64,000 bases of DNA from Hydrogenophaga palleronii_A. Lineage in GTDB: Bacteria; Pseudomonadota; Gammaproteobacteria; Burkholderiales; Burkholderiaceae_C. This document shows positions 50,212 through 59,086 of this stretch, one piece after another. The stretch is from positions 1 to 64,000 of the forward strand of contig NZ_JAVDWU010000008.1 in NCBI RefSeq assembly GCF_031457455.1, read 5' to 3'. The notes beneath the pieces are model-generated. The model did not search any database, had not been told where the DNA came from, and saw only the letters and a list, made by a program, of their open reading frames with translations. The position numbers and the translations under genes are program-made. The stretch's first letter is position 1; the number at the start of each line of letters is the position of its first letter.

Positions 50212-50995
50212 CCGCCACGCCTTGCCCGCTCGCTTCGAGCGCATGGGGGCCGGCAGCTTTGTACTCTGCGTGCTGGCGCTGGCGTTCTTCATCTGGTCGC
50301 TGGACGGCACCAACGTGTCAATGGGCGACTTCTTTGAGGGACTGCCGCAGATGGGCCGTTTGGTGGGCGAGATGCTGCCACCCTCCACCGCGCGGCTGGA
50401 GGCCGTGGGCTGGGCCCTGCTGGAAACTTTTCAGATGGCGCTGGTGGGCACCGTGGTGGGCGTGATCATCAGCGTACCGATCGCGGTGCTGGCCACGCCT
50501 CACCTCTCGCCGCACCCTCTCGTGTACCAGGCCGCGCGCACCCTGATCGCGTTCTTTCGCACCGTGCCCGACCTGGTGTGGGCGCTGCTGTTCGTGGTCA
50601 CGGTGGGCCTGGGTCCGTTCGCCGGCACGCTGGCATTGATCGTGGACAAGGTGGGCTTTTGTGGCCGCTTCTTCGCCGAGGCCATGGAAGAGGTGGACCG
50701 TGGCCCACAGGAAGCGCTCAAGGCCATGGGCGCGAGTCGTCTGTCCGTCATCGGCTGCGCGGTGATCCCGGCGGCCCTGCCCTCGTTCATCAACACCTCG
50801 CTGTTCAGTCTGGAGAAGGCGACCCGCTCTTCGGTGATCCTGGGGCTGGTGGGGGCGGGCGGCATCGGTATCGAACTCAAGGTGGCCATGGACTTGTTCA
50901 GCTACGACGAAGCCGCCACCATCATCCTGGCGATCTTTGCGCTGGTGATGCTGGTGGAACGCGCGAGTGCGATGTTGCGTCAACGCGTCATCTGA
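50186..50995 (+). CDS. phnE: Phosphonate ABC transporter permease PhnE (copy 2)
   Basis: The 269-residue permease has about six helices, the coupling loop EAMEEVDRGPQEALKAMGASR and the family end LVGAGGIGIELKVAMD. It completes the second phosphonate importer. The ATG at 50186 lies inside the end of phnC, giving coupled translation. It is the last gene of the operon; no C-P lyase gene follows. Confidence 0.91.
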   Translation: MKTTTTALDRHALPARFERMGAGSFVLCVLALAFFIWSLDGTNVSMGDFFEGLPQMGRLVGEMLPPSTARLEAVGWALLETFQMALVGTVVGVIISVPIAVLATPHLSPHPLVYQAARTLIAFFRTVPDLVWALLFVVTVGLGPFAGTLALIVDKVGFCGRFFAEAMEEVDRGPQEALKAMGASRLSVIGCAVIPAALPSFINTSLFSLEKATRSSVILGLVGAGGIGIELKVAMDLFSYDEAATIILAIFALVMLVERASAMLRQRVI

Positions 50996-51142
50996 TCCGA
51001 ATCGGGCGTTCGCGGGGTGCCGCCGTCCCCGAAAGCGGCACAAACACACACAAGTCCCGTTTGCCTTGTGAGGCGTGACAGCCGGGCTCGCGCTCGCCGC
51101 CCAGAATGGGCCTCTTCAATGTGAACGATCCAGGATTTCCCA

Positions 51143-51493
51143 ATGCCCCACGTTTCCTCCGCCAAAAAGACCTTGTGCGCCACCTTGCTGGGCTTTGGAC
51201 TGGCCGTGTTTTCCCCCTTGGCCAGCGCGAGCGACTATTACTTCTTCGTGGACAACCAGTCCAGCTCACGCATCGTCAAGCTGGAGGTCTCGCAGAACAA
51301 GAAGAAATGGGGCCAGTTCGACATTGGTCGGGGCATCGGCAAGGGCAAGTCGTCCAAGCTGGTCTGGGACGACAGCACCGATGAAGAAGAGTGTGAACAG
51401 TGGGTGCGCGCCAAGTTTGCTGACGGCACGTCCAGCGAACCCGCACAGATCGACTTCTGCCAGGCCATGGACGACCCCATCGTTTTTGAGTGA
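51143..51493 (+). CDS. Small exported protein, unknown
   Basis: The 116-residue protein has a signal peptide (hydrophobic 10-28, cleavage near ASA-SD at 30). The mature part is about 86 residues, beta-rich and polar, starting YYFFVDNQSSSRIVKLEVSQN. It has two cysteines (EECEQW and DFCQAM) that may form a disulfide in the periplasm. No family is recognised. A CAGGA ribosome site precedes the ATG. It stands alone between phnE and the exonuclease gene. Confidence 0.7.
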   Translation: MPHVSSAKKTLCATLLGFGLAVFSPLASASDYYFFVDNQSSSRIVKLEVSQNKKKWGQFDIGRGIGKGKSSKLVWDDSTDEEECEQWVRAKFADGTSSEPAQIDFCQAMDDPIVFE

Positions 51494-51697
51494 ACGGGCT
51501 TCCGGTTCAGGCGCTCTTCCGCGTCTGAACCGTCCACAACTTCGGTGCCCTACCGTGTGGATAACCGGTGGAGCAATGCCCAGGAGGCGCATGCCTGCTG
51601 GGCTGGCGGGGTGTGCTTAAAAATTGGGCAGATGGAGCGGATGGGGCCGGTGGTCGCCAAAGGCGCCAGACCCCGACGAGTCGGGTAGGCTTGCTGG

Positions 51698-52723
51698 ATG
51701 ACCCAGTCCAGTTTCGAATTTGATGTGCCCGGCCCCGTGGCGCCGGCACCCGCACCCCAACCCGCCCGCGCCAGACGCGCGGCACCGCCCAAGGCATTGA
51801 CCCCGGAGGACATGGCGCGCCTGCTGGAGCAAGACGCCAACTACCGTGTGCTGCGCCGGCTGGTTCCCATCACCGACTACGGGCCGGCGCCCTCTGCCCC
51901 TGAACTGTTGCAAAGCGCTGCCGGCACGCGGAACGTTCTGGTGCTCGACACCGAGACCACCGGCCTTTCACACCAGGCCGACAAGATCATCGAACTGGCC
52001 ATGCTGCTGGTGCAGGTGGACGTGGCTTCGGGCATGCCATTCGGTCCGGTCGACTGTTTCGAAGGCTTTGAAGACCCCGGCATGCCCATTCCGGCCGTCG
52101 CCAAAGAAGTGACCGGCATCAGCGACGACATGGTCAAGGGGCAACGGCTGGACGATCAGCAGGTGGCTGCCATGGTGGCCAGGGCCGACCTGATCGTGGC
52201 GCACAACGCAGGGTTCGATCGCCCATTTGTGGAAGCCCGTTTTCCCTATTTCGCACAGAAGGCCTGGGCCTGTTCCTTTGCGGACATCGACTGGAAGGCG
52301 GCGGGCGCAGGCTCGTCCAAGCTGAGCGCGCTGGCGCTGGACCAGGGCTGGTTCTTTGATGCCCACCGCGCACTGGTGGACTGCCACGCGTTGCTCCAGG
52401 TGCTGTCCAGGCCCGTGGGGCAGGGCACGACCACCGGCGTGAATCAGCTGATGCTCGCCGCTTCCAGGTCCAGCTTCAAGCTGCGCGCCACCGGCGCCCC
52501 TTTTGAAGCCAAGGACCTGCTCAAGGCCCGGGGCTACCGCTGGGACGCCGACGCCAAGGTGTGGTGTTGCACGCTGGCCGATCAGGCGCGGCTGGAGTCT
52601 GAGCTTGAATGGCTGAAGGCGACCGTGTATGGCCGGCGCCATGCGCGCGTGGAGGTGGAGGCGATGGACAGCCTGGTGCGTTATTCGGCGCGGGCTGGCG
52701 TGGCGTCTCAAAGGGTGTTGTAG
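51698..52723 (+). CDS. DnaQ-like 3'-5' exonuclease (DEDDh) with C-terminal domain
   Basis: The 341-residue protein has an exonuclease domain (about 78-240) with the DEDDh set Asp84 and Glu86 (LDTETTG), Asp174 (HNAGFDRPF), and His223 with Asp228 (AHRALVDCH). The last 90 residues (about 245-315) form a small domain containing GYRWDADAKVWCC, a motif also seen at the end of other DnaQ-like proteins. It degrades DNA or RNA 3' ends, in repair or RNA turnover; the exact role is unknown. The Pro/Ala-rich N-terminus (10-32) is probably disordered. Confidence 0.85.
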   Translation: MTQSSFEFDVPGPVAPAPAPQPARARRAAPPKALTPEDMARLLEQDANYRVLRRLVPITDYGPAPSAPELLQSAAGTRNVLVLDTETTGLSHQADKIIELAMLLVQVDVASGMPFGPVDCFEGFEDPGMPIPAVAKEVTGISDDMVKGQRLDDQQVAAMVARADLIVAHNAGFDRPFVEARFPYFAQKAWACSFADIDWKAAGAGSSKLSALALDQGWFFDAHRALVDCHALLQVLSRPVGQGTTTGVNQLMLAASRSSFKLRATGAPFEAKDLLKARGYRWDADAKVWCCTLADQARLESELEWLKATVYGRRHARVEVEAMDSLVRYSARAGVASQRVL

Positions 52724-53047
52724 GCATCGCAACTGCACGCTCGACCTTCAGAGAAGACGATTGATGTGGGTGACCGTCAGGGGCGTATTTCTATAGTTGG
52801 TGCCCACTCTGTTTGCTGTCGGGTCGACAAGGAAAATTTGCAGCAGCAAATACGGCAAGGATGACGATTCATCCCGTCGCCGAGGGTGGCCTCACCAACG
52901 GGTACATCACTTGCCGGTGCGGTGCACCATGTCCCTTGTTTTTTTAGCGCGTGCGCTCTTCTGCGGCGAAACCTTGTCAAGTCCAACGGCCCTGCGGGCC
53001 CTGGCAGGGCAAAGCCCGGCCAGAGGCCTGCCGAGCCCGTTCGCGCC
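52724..53047 (+). other. Structured 324-base leader before DUF3182
   Basis: No gene is supported. There is a TATAGT hexamer at 52792-52797, a hairpin ATTTGC/GCAAAT at 52836-52851, and the terminator at 52900-52946. An in-frame upstream extension of the DUF3182 frame through the terminator is not credible. The arrangement suggests a leader with premature termination, or simply the end of the exonuclease transcript followed by a separate promoter. Confidence 0.45.
52900..52946 (+). terminator. Intrinsic terminator upstream of DUF3182
   Basis: GGGTACAT (52900-52907) pairs with ATGTCCC (52929-52935) with one bulged T, enclosing an inner GGTGC/GCACC hairpin. TTGTTTTTTTA follows directly. This is the clearest intrinsic terminator shape in the window. 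Confidence 0.65.
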
Positions 53048-54190
53048 ATGACCGTCGCCAAAACCCTTTTGGATCAGCCCCGGCGGCAGGTGCAGGTCTT
53101 CTTTCACCATGTTGAGTCGGGCCTGCGGCCTTCCTCGCATGAGCTTGCCAGCAAGATCCAGGTGGCCCAAGCCGTGGCGGCTCTCATCGGCGGCAACTAC
53201 GAGGGCGAACTCGAGACTCAGCGGCCACCCAAGGGCTGCCTCTATCTCGTTCCCAGCGACACCTTGCCCAGCCTGGCCAGCGCACACAGGCTCGGGGTGC
53301 ACACCCGCGACGATCTGTTCGGTGGGGTGGTCCCCTTTCCCTTCGTGGCATCCAAGGTGATTTCTCATCCCTTGCTGAGCCACAGCACAAGCGCTCCCGC
53401 TGGCTGGTCTGCCGGCTTTGCCGAACAGGTGAAGTCGGCCGTGCTGCCCGGCTATTCGGTTTTCAGTATCGACGACGCCAGACTCGCCAGCGCCAGGTTG
53501 CTGGCACAGGGCAGTGTGCGTCTGAAGGACCCTGGTGGGGTGGGCGGCGTCGGGCAGTGGGTGGTGAGCAGCGGTGCTGAGCTTGAGGCGCTGTTGAAGG
53601 AAATTGCCAACGAGGCATTGTGGCGCCGCGGTCTCGTGCTCGAAAGGAATCTGCGAGAGGTGGTCACCCACAGCGTGGGCCAGGTGCAGGTCGGCGAATG
53701 GCTGGCGACATACCATGGCGTGCAGCACACGACACCCAATCACACCCGCGCTGCGGTCTACGGCGGTTCGGAACTCGTGGTGGTGCGCGGCGGGTTCGAC
53801 GCGCTGATGCAATTGCCGCTCGAGTCCGCCACGCGCCTGGCGGTGGAACAGGCGATGAGGTACCACGCTGCGGCGCTGGCTGCTTTTGGCGGGATGTTCA
53901 TGTCGCGCAGCAACTATGACGTGGCCCAAGGCCTGGATGAGTCCGGCCAATGGCGCTCGGGGGTTCTTGAGCAGTCGTGGCGCATCGGGGGCGCCAGTGG
54001 CGCAGAGATCGCGGCGCTGCGCGCTTTCGCCGCAGACCCGCAACTGCAGCGGGTTCGCGCCAGCACCTGCGAACGCTATGGTGGCACCAGTGCCGTTCCC
54101 GCCGGTGCCTGGGTCCTGTTCGACGGCATCGACGAACGGGTCGGACGCATCACCAAATACGCAATGGCAACCGATCATGTCCACGCTTGA
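53048..54190 (+). CDS. DUF3182 family protein
   Basis: The 380-residue protein is of the DUF3182 type (SSHELASKIQVAQAVAALIGGNYEGEL, SVRLKDPGGVGGVGQW, GLVLERNLREVVTHSVGQVQVG). The VRLKDPGGVGG and GLVLERNL segments resemble nucleotide-binding strands of ATP-grasp enzymes, but this is not certain. No substrate is known. The ATG at 53048 is at the family start. It overlaps the following alpha/beta-hydrolase gene by 14 bases, so the two probably act together. Confidence 0.75.
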   Translation: MTVAKTLLDQPRRQVQVFFHHVESGLRPSSHELASKIQVAQAVAALIGGNYEGELETQRPPKGCLYLVPSDTLPSLASAHRLGVHTRDDLFGGVVPFPFVASKVISHPLLSHSTSAPAGWSAGFAEQVKSAVLPGYSVFSIDDARLASARLLAQGSVRLKDPGGVGGVGQWVVSSGAELEALLKEIANEALWRRGLVLERNLREVVTHSVGQVQVGEWLATYHGVQHTTPNHTRAAVYGGSELVVVRGGFDALMQLPLESATRLAVEQAMRYHAAALAAFGGMFMSRSNYDVAQGLDESGQWRSGVLEQSWRIGGASGAEIAALRAFAADPQLQRVRASTCERYGGTSAVPAGAWVLFDGIDERVGRITKYAMATDHVHA

Positions 54191-54980
54191 AGAAACCATC
54201 AGCATCGCCGTCGACCAGGCCCACCTGGATGGCACCCTGGTGACCCCCGCGACGTTGATTCCGGGGGTGCTGTTTGTGCATGGCTGGGGCGGAAGCCAGC
54301 AGCAATACCTGGCCCGGGCACGCGAAATTGCTGCCCTGGGTTGTGTCTGCCTCACCTTCGATCTGCGGGGCCACGCGGAGCACCAGAGCTTGTTCGATAC
54401 CGTGTCGCGAGCGCACAACCTGCAGGATGTGCTGGCGGCGTACGACACCTTGATTCAACGCCCGCATGTCGATCCCGGTGCCATCGCCGTGGTCGGCAGC
54501 AGCTATGGTGGCTACCTGGCGGCGATCCTTTCTTCCATGCGCCCCGTGAAGTGGCTGGCCCTGCGGGCGCCGGCGTTGTATCACGACGATGGCTGGGAGA
54601 GCCCCAAGCTGCAATTGCACAAGGACCACGACCTGCGGGCCTACCGCCGCAGCCTGGTGCCCATGGACAGCAACCGGGCCTTGAAGGCCACCCACGACTT
54701 CCAGGGCGACATGCTGCTGATCGAGTCCGAATTCGACGACATCGTCCCCAAGACCACGCTGGACAGCTACCGTGAAGCGGCCCGCAATGCCCGCTCGCTC
54801 ACCTACCGCTGCATGGACGGCGCCGACCATGGCCTCACCGGCGAGCGCGACCAGAGCAACTACTCGGCGGTGCTCATCGCGTGGTTGAAGGAAATGGTTG
54901 CGGGCGCCCGTCGCGTGCCGTCCGGGTCCGTCCCCGCCAATGACACTTTGGCGCCCGAAACGCCGGTCAAGTCCGCCTAG
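54177..54980 (+). CDS. Alpha/beta-hydrolase (dienelactone hydrolase/peptidase-like)
   Basis: The 267-residue hydrolase has an oxyanion HGWGGSQQQY loop, nucleophile Ser in VVGSSYGGYLA, acidic residue in ESEFDDIVP and catalytic His in MDGADHGLTG. There is no signal peptide. The ester or amide substrate is unknown. The start ATG at 54177 lies inside the DUF3182 end, and the genes are translated together. The preserved triad indicates an active enzyme. Confidence 0.85.
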   Translation: MSTLEETISIAVDQAHLDGTLVTPATLIPGVLFVHGWGGSQQQYLARAREIAALGCVCLTFDLRGHAEHQSLFDTVSRAHNLQDVLAAYDTLIQRPHVDPGAIAVVGSSYGGYLAAILSSMRPVKWLALRAPALYHDDGWESPKLQLHKDHDLRAYRRSLVPMDSNRALKATHDFQGDMLLIESEFDDIVPKTTLDSYREAARNARSLTYRCMDGADHGLTGERDQSNYSAVLIAWLKEMVAGARRVPSGSVPANDTLAPETPVKSA

Positions 54981-55062
54981 AAGGCCTCCGTTCCGGATTG
55001 CAGTAGCACCCGAGCGTGTACGCTGTGTCCGGATCGATACACCCCTTCAGGGAGACCAAGCC

Positions 55063-55626
55063 GTGGGAGATGCGAAGAGCCAGAAAGAGAAGATGTTGGC
55101 CGGTGAGTTCTATGTTGCGGACGATCCCGAACTCATCGCCGCCCATCTGCGGGCCCAAGCCATCCTGGCGCGGTTCAATGCCACAGCGGCCGACGCCAGC
55201 GAAGAGCGCCGCGCGTTGCTCACGGATCTGTTTGCGCGGTTCGGCGAGGGGAGCGTGCTCAAGCCAAGCCTTCGCTGCGACTATGGTTTCAACGTCTCCA
55301 TCGGTGAGCGTGTGTTCATCAACTTCGACTGCGTGCTGCTCGACTGCAACCGCATCGACATTGGCAACGAAGTGCAATTTGCGCCCGGCGTTCACATCTA
55401 CACCGCCACCCATCCGTTGGACGCCAAGCAACGGCGATCTGGCCTCGAGTTCGCATTGCCCGTGGTCATCGGCGACGGCGCGTGGCTTGGCGGGGGGGCC
55501 ATCGTCTGTCCAGGCGTCACCATCGGCGAAAACACGGTGGTGGGAGCGGGAAGCGTCGTCGTGCGCGATCTTCCCGCCAATGTGCTGGCCGTGGGCAATC
55601 CCTGCCGCGTGGTGCGGCAGCTCTAG
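55063..55626 (+). CDS. Sugar O-acetyltransferase, maltose/galactoside type (LbH fold)
   Basis: The 187-residue protein has an N-terminal helical cap (KEKMLAGEFYVADDPEL, LLTDLFARFGEGS). A left-handed beta-helix follows with hexapeptide repeats (VNINFDCVLLD-like strands, PGVTIGENTVVGAGSVVVRD) and catalytic His in TATHPLDA. It transfers acetyl from acetyl-CoA to a sugar hydroxyl. The start is GTG at 55063 with AGGGAG ahead. It resembles Maa/LacA; the exact acceptor is unknown. Confidence 0.85.
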   Translation: MGDAKSQKEKMLAGEFYVADDPELIAAHLRAQAILARFNATAADASEERRALLTDLFARFGEGSVLKPSLRCDYGFNVSIGERVFINFDCVLLDCNRIDIGNEVQFAPGVHIYTATHPLDAKQRRSGLEFALPVVIGDGAWLGGGAIVCPGVTIGENTVVGAGSVVVRDLPANVLAVGNPCRVVRQL

Positions 55627-55674
55627 GGCTGTCTCATCGTCCGTCGCGTTCCCGTGAGTCGACGGACCTCGGCA

Positions 55675-56064
55675 TCAGAATGTCACGCCAGCGATCAGGA
55701 TGACGTTGGCGTACGGGGTGCACTCGCCGGTGCGCACCATCACGCGGGCCTGTGCGCTCAGGCGTTTGAATTCTTCGTGTGGCACGGCCCGCGGCTCGAC
55801 GGGCAGGGTGCACCAGGCCGGCAGTCGGCCATCACTGAGCTCAATGGCTTCGACGGCAAGGATGGCTTTTTCCACCTGCATTTCAGTCAGCACCACGCGC
55901 AGCACATCGGCCACGGCCGGGATGCCCGGGGTCAGTGCCAGGTCGATGCGACGCGGGCCGGGCGGGATGGGCAGGCCCGCATCGCCGATCACCAGCATGT
56001 CGCCATGGCCCAGGCAAGCAATCGCTTGCGCGAGTTCTGCGTGGAGCAGGGGGGTGCGTTTCAC
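55675..56064 (-). CDS. rbsD: RbsD, D-ribose pyranase
   Basis: The 129-residue protein has His20 in LGHGDMLVIGDAGLP and ends PYANVILIAGV, the RbsD pattern. It interconverts beta-pyranose and furanose forms of ribose so that RbsK can act. The GTG start overlaps the rbsK stop as GTGA. It is the last gene of the rbs operon. Confidence 0.92.
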   Translation of the reverse strand: MKRTPLLHAELAQAIACLGHGDMLVIGDAGLPIPPGPRRIDLALTPGIPAVADVLRVVLTEMQVEKAILAVEAIELSDGRLPAWCTLPVEPRAVPHEEFKRLSAQARVMVRTGECTPYANVILIAGVTF

Positions 56065-57014
56065 AGCGCGATCCAGTCAGGAGGTTGAGGGCTTTGCGCC
56101 ACGGCGGCGCGGGAGGGGATCGATGGCTGTGCTCCCGCTTGCGTGACGCACAGCGCAGCCGCCCGGATGCCGTCGCGCAAGGCGGCGTCCAGCGATGCGC
56201 TCTGCGCCAGTCCCACGGCGAGCGCGCCAAGAAAGGTGTCACCTGCCGCGGTGGTGTCCACCGCCTGCACGACCATGCCCGGGTGATGGCGGCATCCGGC
56301 GGCATCGGCGGCCACGGCGCCGGCTGCGCCCAACGTCACCACCACCTGCGCAGGCCCCTTGGCTCGGAGCGCGCGCGCAGCCTGCGCGGCTTCGGCCACT
56401 GTGGCAACCCGCTGGTCCGCCAATGCTCCCGCTTCCACCTCGTTCACGATCAAGGTGTCCACCAGTTGCCACAGCGCATCGGGCAGCGGATGCAGGGGCG
56501 ATGGGTTGAGCAGTACCGGACAACCGGTCGCACGCGCCAGCTGTGCAGCGGCCAGCACCTGTGGCATGGGGATCTCCAGCTGCAGCACCAGACCACTGGC
56601 CCCCCGCAAGCGAGGTTCAAGCACGGCCCCGTCCAGCACAAAGCGGCTGTTCGCGCCAGGCACCACCACGATGCGGTTCTGCGCTGACGCATCGACGGTG
56701 ATGGCGGCCACACCCGTGGTCACGTTCGGGTCGGTCTGCACGCCGCTGTGGTCAATGCCATCGGCATCCAGACCGGCGCGCAGCGTGAGTCCATACGCAT
56801 CGTCGCCCACGCGGCCGAACAGGTGCACCTTGGCGCCCAGGCGGGCGCATGCCACGGCTTGATTGCCGCCCTTGCCGCCCGGCACCAGGCGCAGGTTGTC
56901 GGCCAGCACGGTCTCGCCGGGGCCGGGGGCGTGCCGCACTTGAAGCACCAAGTCCATGTTCAGGCTGCCCACCACCACGATGCGCGGCTTTGGCATGCCG
57001 ATCACAGCGTTCAT
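56061..57014 (-). CDS. rbsK: RbsK, ribokinase
   Basis: The 317-residue PfkB-family kinase has the N-terminal GSLNMDLVLQV and PGGKGGNQAVACARLGA motif. The C-terminal anion-hole and catalytic base motif DTTAAGDTFLGAL carries the Asp. It phosphorylates ribose at O5 to ribose 5-phosphate. It is coupled by overlaps to rbsR (ATGA) and rbsD (GTGA). Confidence 0.93.
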   Translation of the reverse strand: MNAVIGMPKPRIVVVGSLNMDLVLQVRHAPGPGETVLADNLRLVPGGKGGNQAVACARLGAKVHLFGRVGDDAYGLTLRAGLDADGIDHSGVQTDPNVTTGVAAITVDASAQNRIVVVPGANSRFVLDGAVLEPRLRGASGLVLQLEIPMPQVLAAAQLARATGCPVLLNPSPLHPLPDALWQLVDTLIVNEVEAGALADQRVATVAEAAQAARALRAKGPAQVVVTLGAAGAVAADAAGCRHHPGMVVQAVDTTAAGDTFLGALAVGLAQSASLDAALRDGIRAAALCVTQAGAQPSIPSRAAVAQSPQPPDWIAL

Positions 57015-58042
57015 TCGGGTCGTCCTTCGCTGCCCGCCAGCGGGGCTGTGGAAGCACGCACGCGCAACTCGGGCTGCAGCATCACTTTGCGCGCGTCCTG
57101 GCGTTTGCCATCGATGCGCTCAAGCAGCATGTCGACCGCCAGCGCACCGATGCGCTGCTTCGGCTGTGCAACCGTGGTCAGCGGGGGGCTGGTGAAGGCG
57201 GCGAGCTCGATGTCGTCAAAACCCACGATCGACAGTGCCTGGGGCACTCGCAGGTCGCGTTCGTGGGCCGCGCAGAGCGCACCCATGGCCATGAGGTCGT
57301 TACAGACGAACACGGCGGTCGGTGGCGTGGGCGAGCGCAGCACCGCGTGCATCGCCTCGTACCCGCCCTGGCTGGTGAAGTTGCCATGCCACAACAAACC
57401 CTCGCCGTTGCCGCAGCCGGCGTCAGCCAGTGCACTGCGCCAACCGGCAATGCGTTGCTCGCTGGGGGCTATGCCGGCGGGCCCGCCGATGCACGCAATG
57501 TGCCGGTGGCCCAGCGACAACAGGTGACGGGTGGCCAGGAGGCCTCCTTGGATGTGCGCGGTCTCGACCAGGTCGCAAGGCTGCTGATCAGCCAGTTGAA
57601 TCTCGCGGTCCACCAGCACGGTGGGAATGGACAGGCCAGCCAGTTGCGTGGGCAGCGTGGCATCGTGCCCGGTGGAGACCACAATGAGCCCGTCGATGCG
57701 CCGCTCGGCCAGCACCTGCAGGTAGGTGCCTTGGCGGTGTGCTTCGTCGTTGGTGTTGCACAGGATGAGGTTGTAGCCCGCGCCAAAACAACGCACTTCC
57801 ACGCTGTGCACGATCTCGGCAAAGTAGGGGTTGGAGCTGTTGGGGATCAACATGCCCAGCGTGCGCGTGTTGTTGCTCTTGAGGCTGCGTGCAATCGCGC
57901 TGGGCACATAGCCCAGTGCGCGAATCGCCGCTTCGACGCGCTCGCGCCCCTCCTGGCTCACGTGGCGGGTGCCGTTGACCACGTGCGAAACGGTGGACAC
58001 CGACACGTTGGCGTGGCGCGCAACGTCCTTGATAGTAGCCAT
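57011..58042 (-). CDS. rbsR: RbsR, LacI-family ribose repressor
   Basis: The 343-residue regulator has the LacI helix-turn-helix TIKDVARHANVSVSTVSHVVNGTRHVS and hinge (AIARSLKSN). A periplasmic-binding-like core follows with QIGRRAID-type contacts. It lies inside the operon between rbsC and rbsK. The likely target is the 22-base palindrome at 61854-61875 in front of rbsB, which has the central CG of LacI-family operators. Confidence 0.92.
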   Translation of the reverse strand: MATIKDVARHANVSVSTVSHVVNGTRHVSQEGRERVEAAIRALGYVPSAIARSLKSNNTRTLGMLIPNSSNPYFAEIVHSVEVRCFGAGYNLILCNTNDEAHRQGTYLQVLAERRIDGLIVVSTGHDATLPTQLAGLSIPTVLVDREIQLADQQPCDLVETAHIQGGLLATRHLLSLGHRHIACIGGPAGIAPSEQRIAGWRSALADAGCGNGEGLLWHGNFTSQGGYEAMHAVLRSPTPPTAVFVCNDLMAMGALCAAHERDLRVPQALSIVGFDDIELAAFTSPPLTTVAQPKQRIGALAVDMLLERIDGKRQDARKVMLQPELRVRASTAPLAGSEGRPE

Positions 58043-58090
58043 GCAATAGAGTGGTGGTCGGAGGATGTGGGGTGGGTCTTCTGGTGTGGT

Positions 58091-59086
58091 TCAGGCCGCC
58101 GCTCGGCGCTGGCGCAGCGTGTCCACGATAACCGCTGCAACGATCACAAAACCCGTGATGATGCGCTTGCTCGGCTCGCTCGCACCCACCTGGGCCAGCC
58201 CTGCTTCCAGCACGGCAATGATCAACACGCCAAAGGCGGTGTTCACCACCGAGCCACGACCGCCCATGAGGCTGGTGCCGCCAATCACCACGGCGGCGAT
58301 CACCTGCAGCTCCATGCCGCTGCCGGCGTTGGGATCGGCGGCTTCCAGCCGGGCCGACTGCATCAGCCCGGCCAGGCCCGCCATCAGGCCGGTCATGGCG
58401 AACACGATGATGCGGATGGGGCGCGGGTCCACGCCTGCCAGGCGCATGGCCTCTTCGTTGGTGCCAATGCCCACCACGCAGCGCCCAAACACCGTGCGCG
58501 ACAGCACCAGCTGAGCCACTACCACCAGCAGCACGGCCAGCAAAAAGGCGAATGAGATGCCGCCAAAGAACGGCGCCGACAGCCAGGAGATCGCATCGCC
58601 CACGTACTGCGTGCGCGAGTCGGTGACCACATAGGCGCTGCCGCGCACGGCTTCGAGCATGCCCAGCGACACGATGAACGACGGCAGCCGCCATGCTACC
58701 GAGATGGCGCCCGTGAGGGTGCCGCACAGCAGGCCCGTGGCCAGTGCGAGGGCCGCCGCAGCGGGCACCGTCCAGCCCCATTGCAGGATGGCGGCGGCCG
58801 AGGTGGCGGCGGCCAGCGCCATCACCGAGCCCACCGACAGATCGATGCCCGCGATGATGAGCACAAAGGTCATGCCCACGGCCATCACGGCCAGCGCCGG
58901 GATCTCGTTGGCGATGGTGACGAAGGTCTCGGTGCTCCAGAAATACTCGGACAGCGAAGAGAACAGCGCCACCATGCCTGCCAGCACGGCAAGCAGGCCC
59001 AGGTAGGTACCCAGCTGGCTGCGCCAGACCGAGGCGTTGGTGGGGGATGTGGTCGCAGCGGCGGTGGAGGTGGCTGAGGCGTTCAT
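58091..59086 (-). CDS. rbsC: RbsC, ribose ABC transporter permease
   Basis: The 331-residue permease of the RbsC/XylH family has about nine or ten hydrophobic helices and the coupling region GIGTNEEAMRLAGVDPRPI, followed by GMELQVIAAVVIGGTSLMGG. It is translated from an ATG overlapping the rbsA stop (ATGA). Confidence 0.92.
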   Translation of the reverse strand: MNASATSTAAATTSPTNASVWRSQLGTYLGLLAVLAGMVALFSSLSEYFWSTETFVTIANEIPALAVMAVGMTFVLIIAGIDLSVGSVMALAAATSAAAILQWGWTVPAAAALALATGLLCGTLTGAISVAWRLPSFIVSLGMLEAVRGSAYVVTDSRTQYVGDAISWLSAPFFGGISFAFLLAVLLVVVAQLVLSRTVFGRCVVGIGTNEEAMRLAGVDPRPIRIIVFAMTGLMAGLAGLMQSARLEAADPNAGSGMELQVIAAVVIGGTSLMGGRGSVVNTAFGVLIIAVLEAGLAQVGASEPSKRIITGFVIVAAVIVDTLRQRRAAA

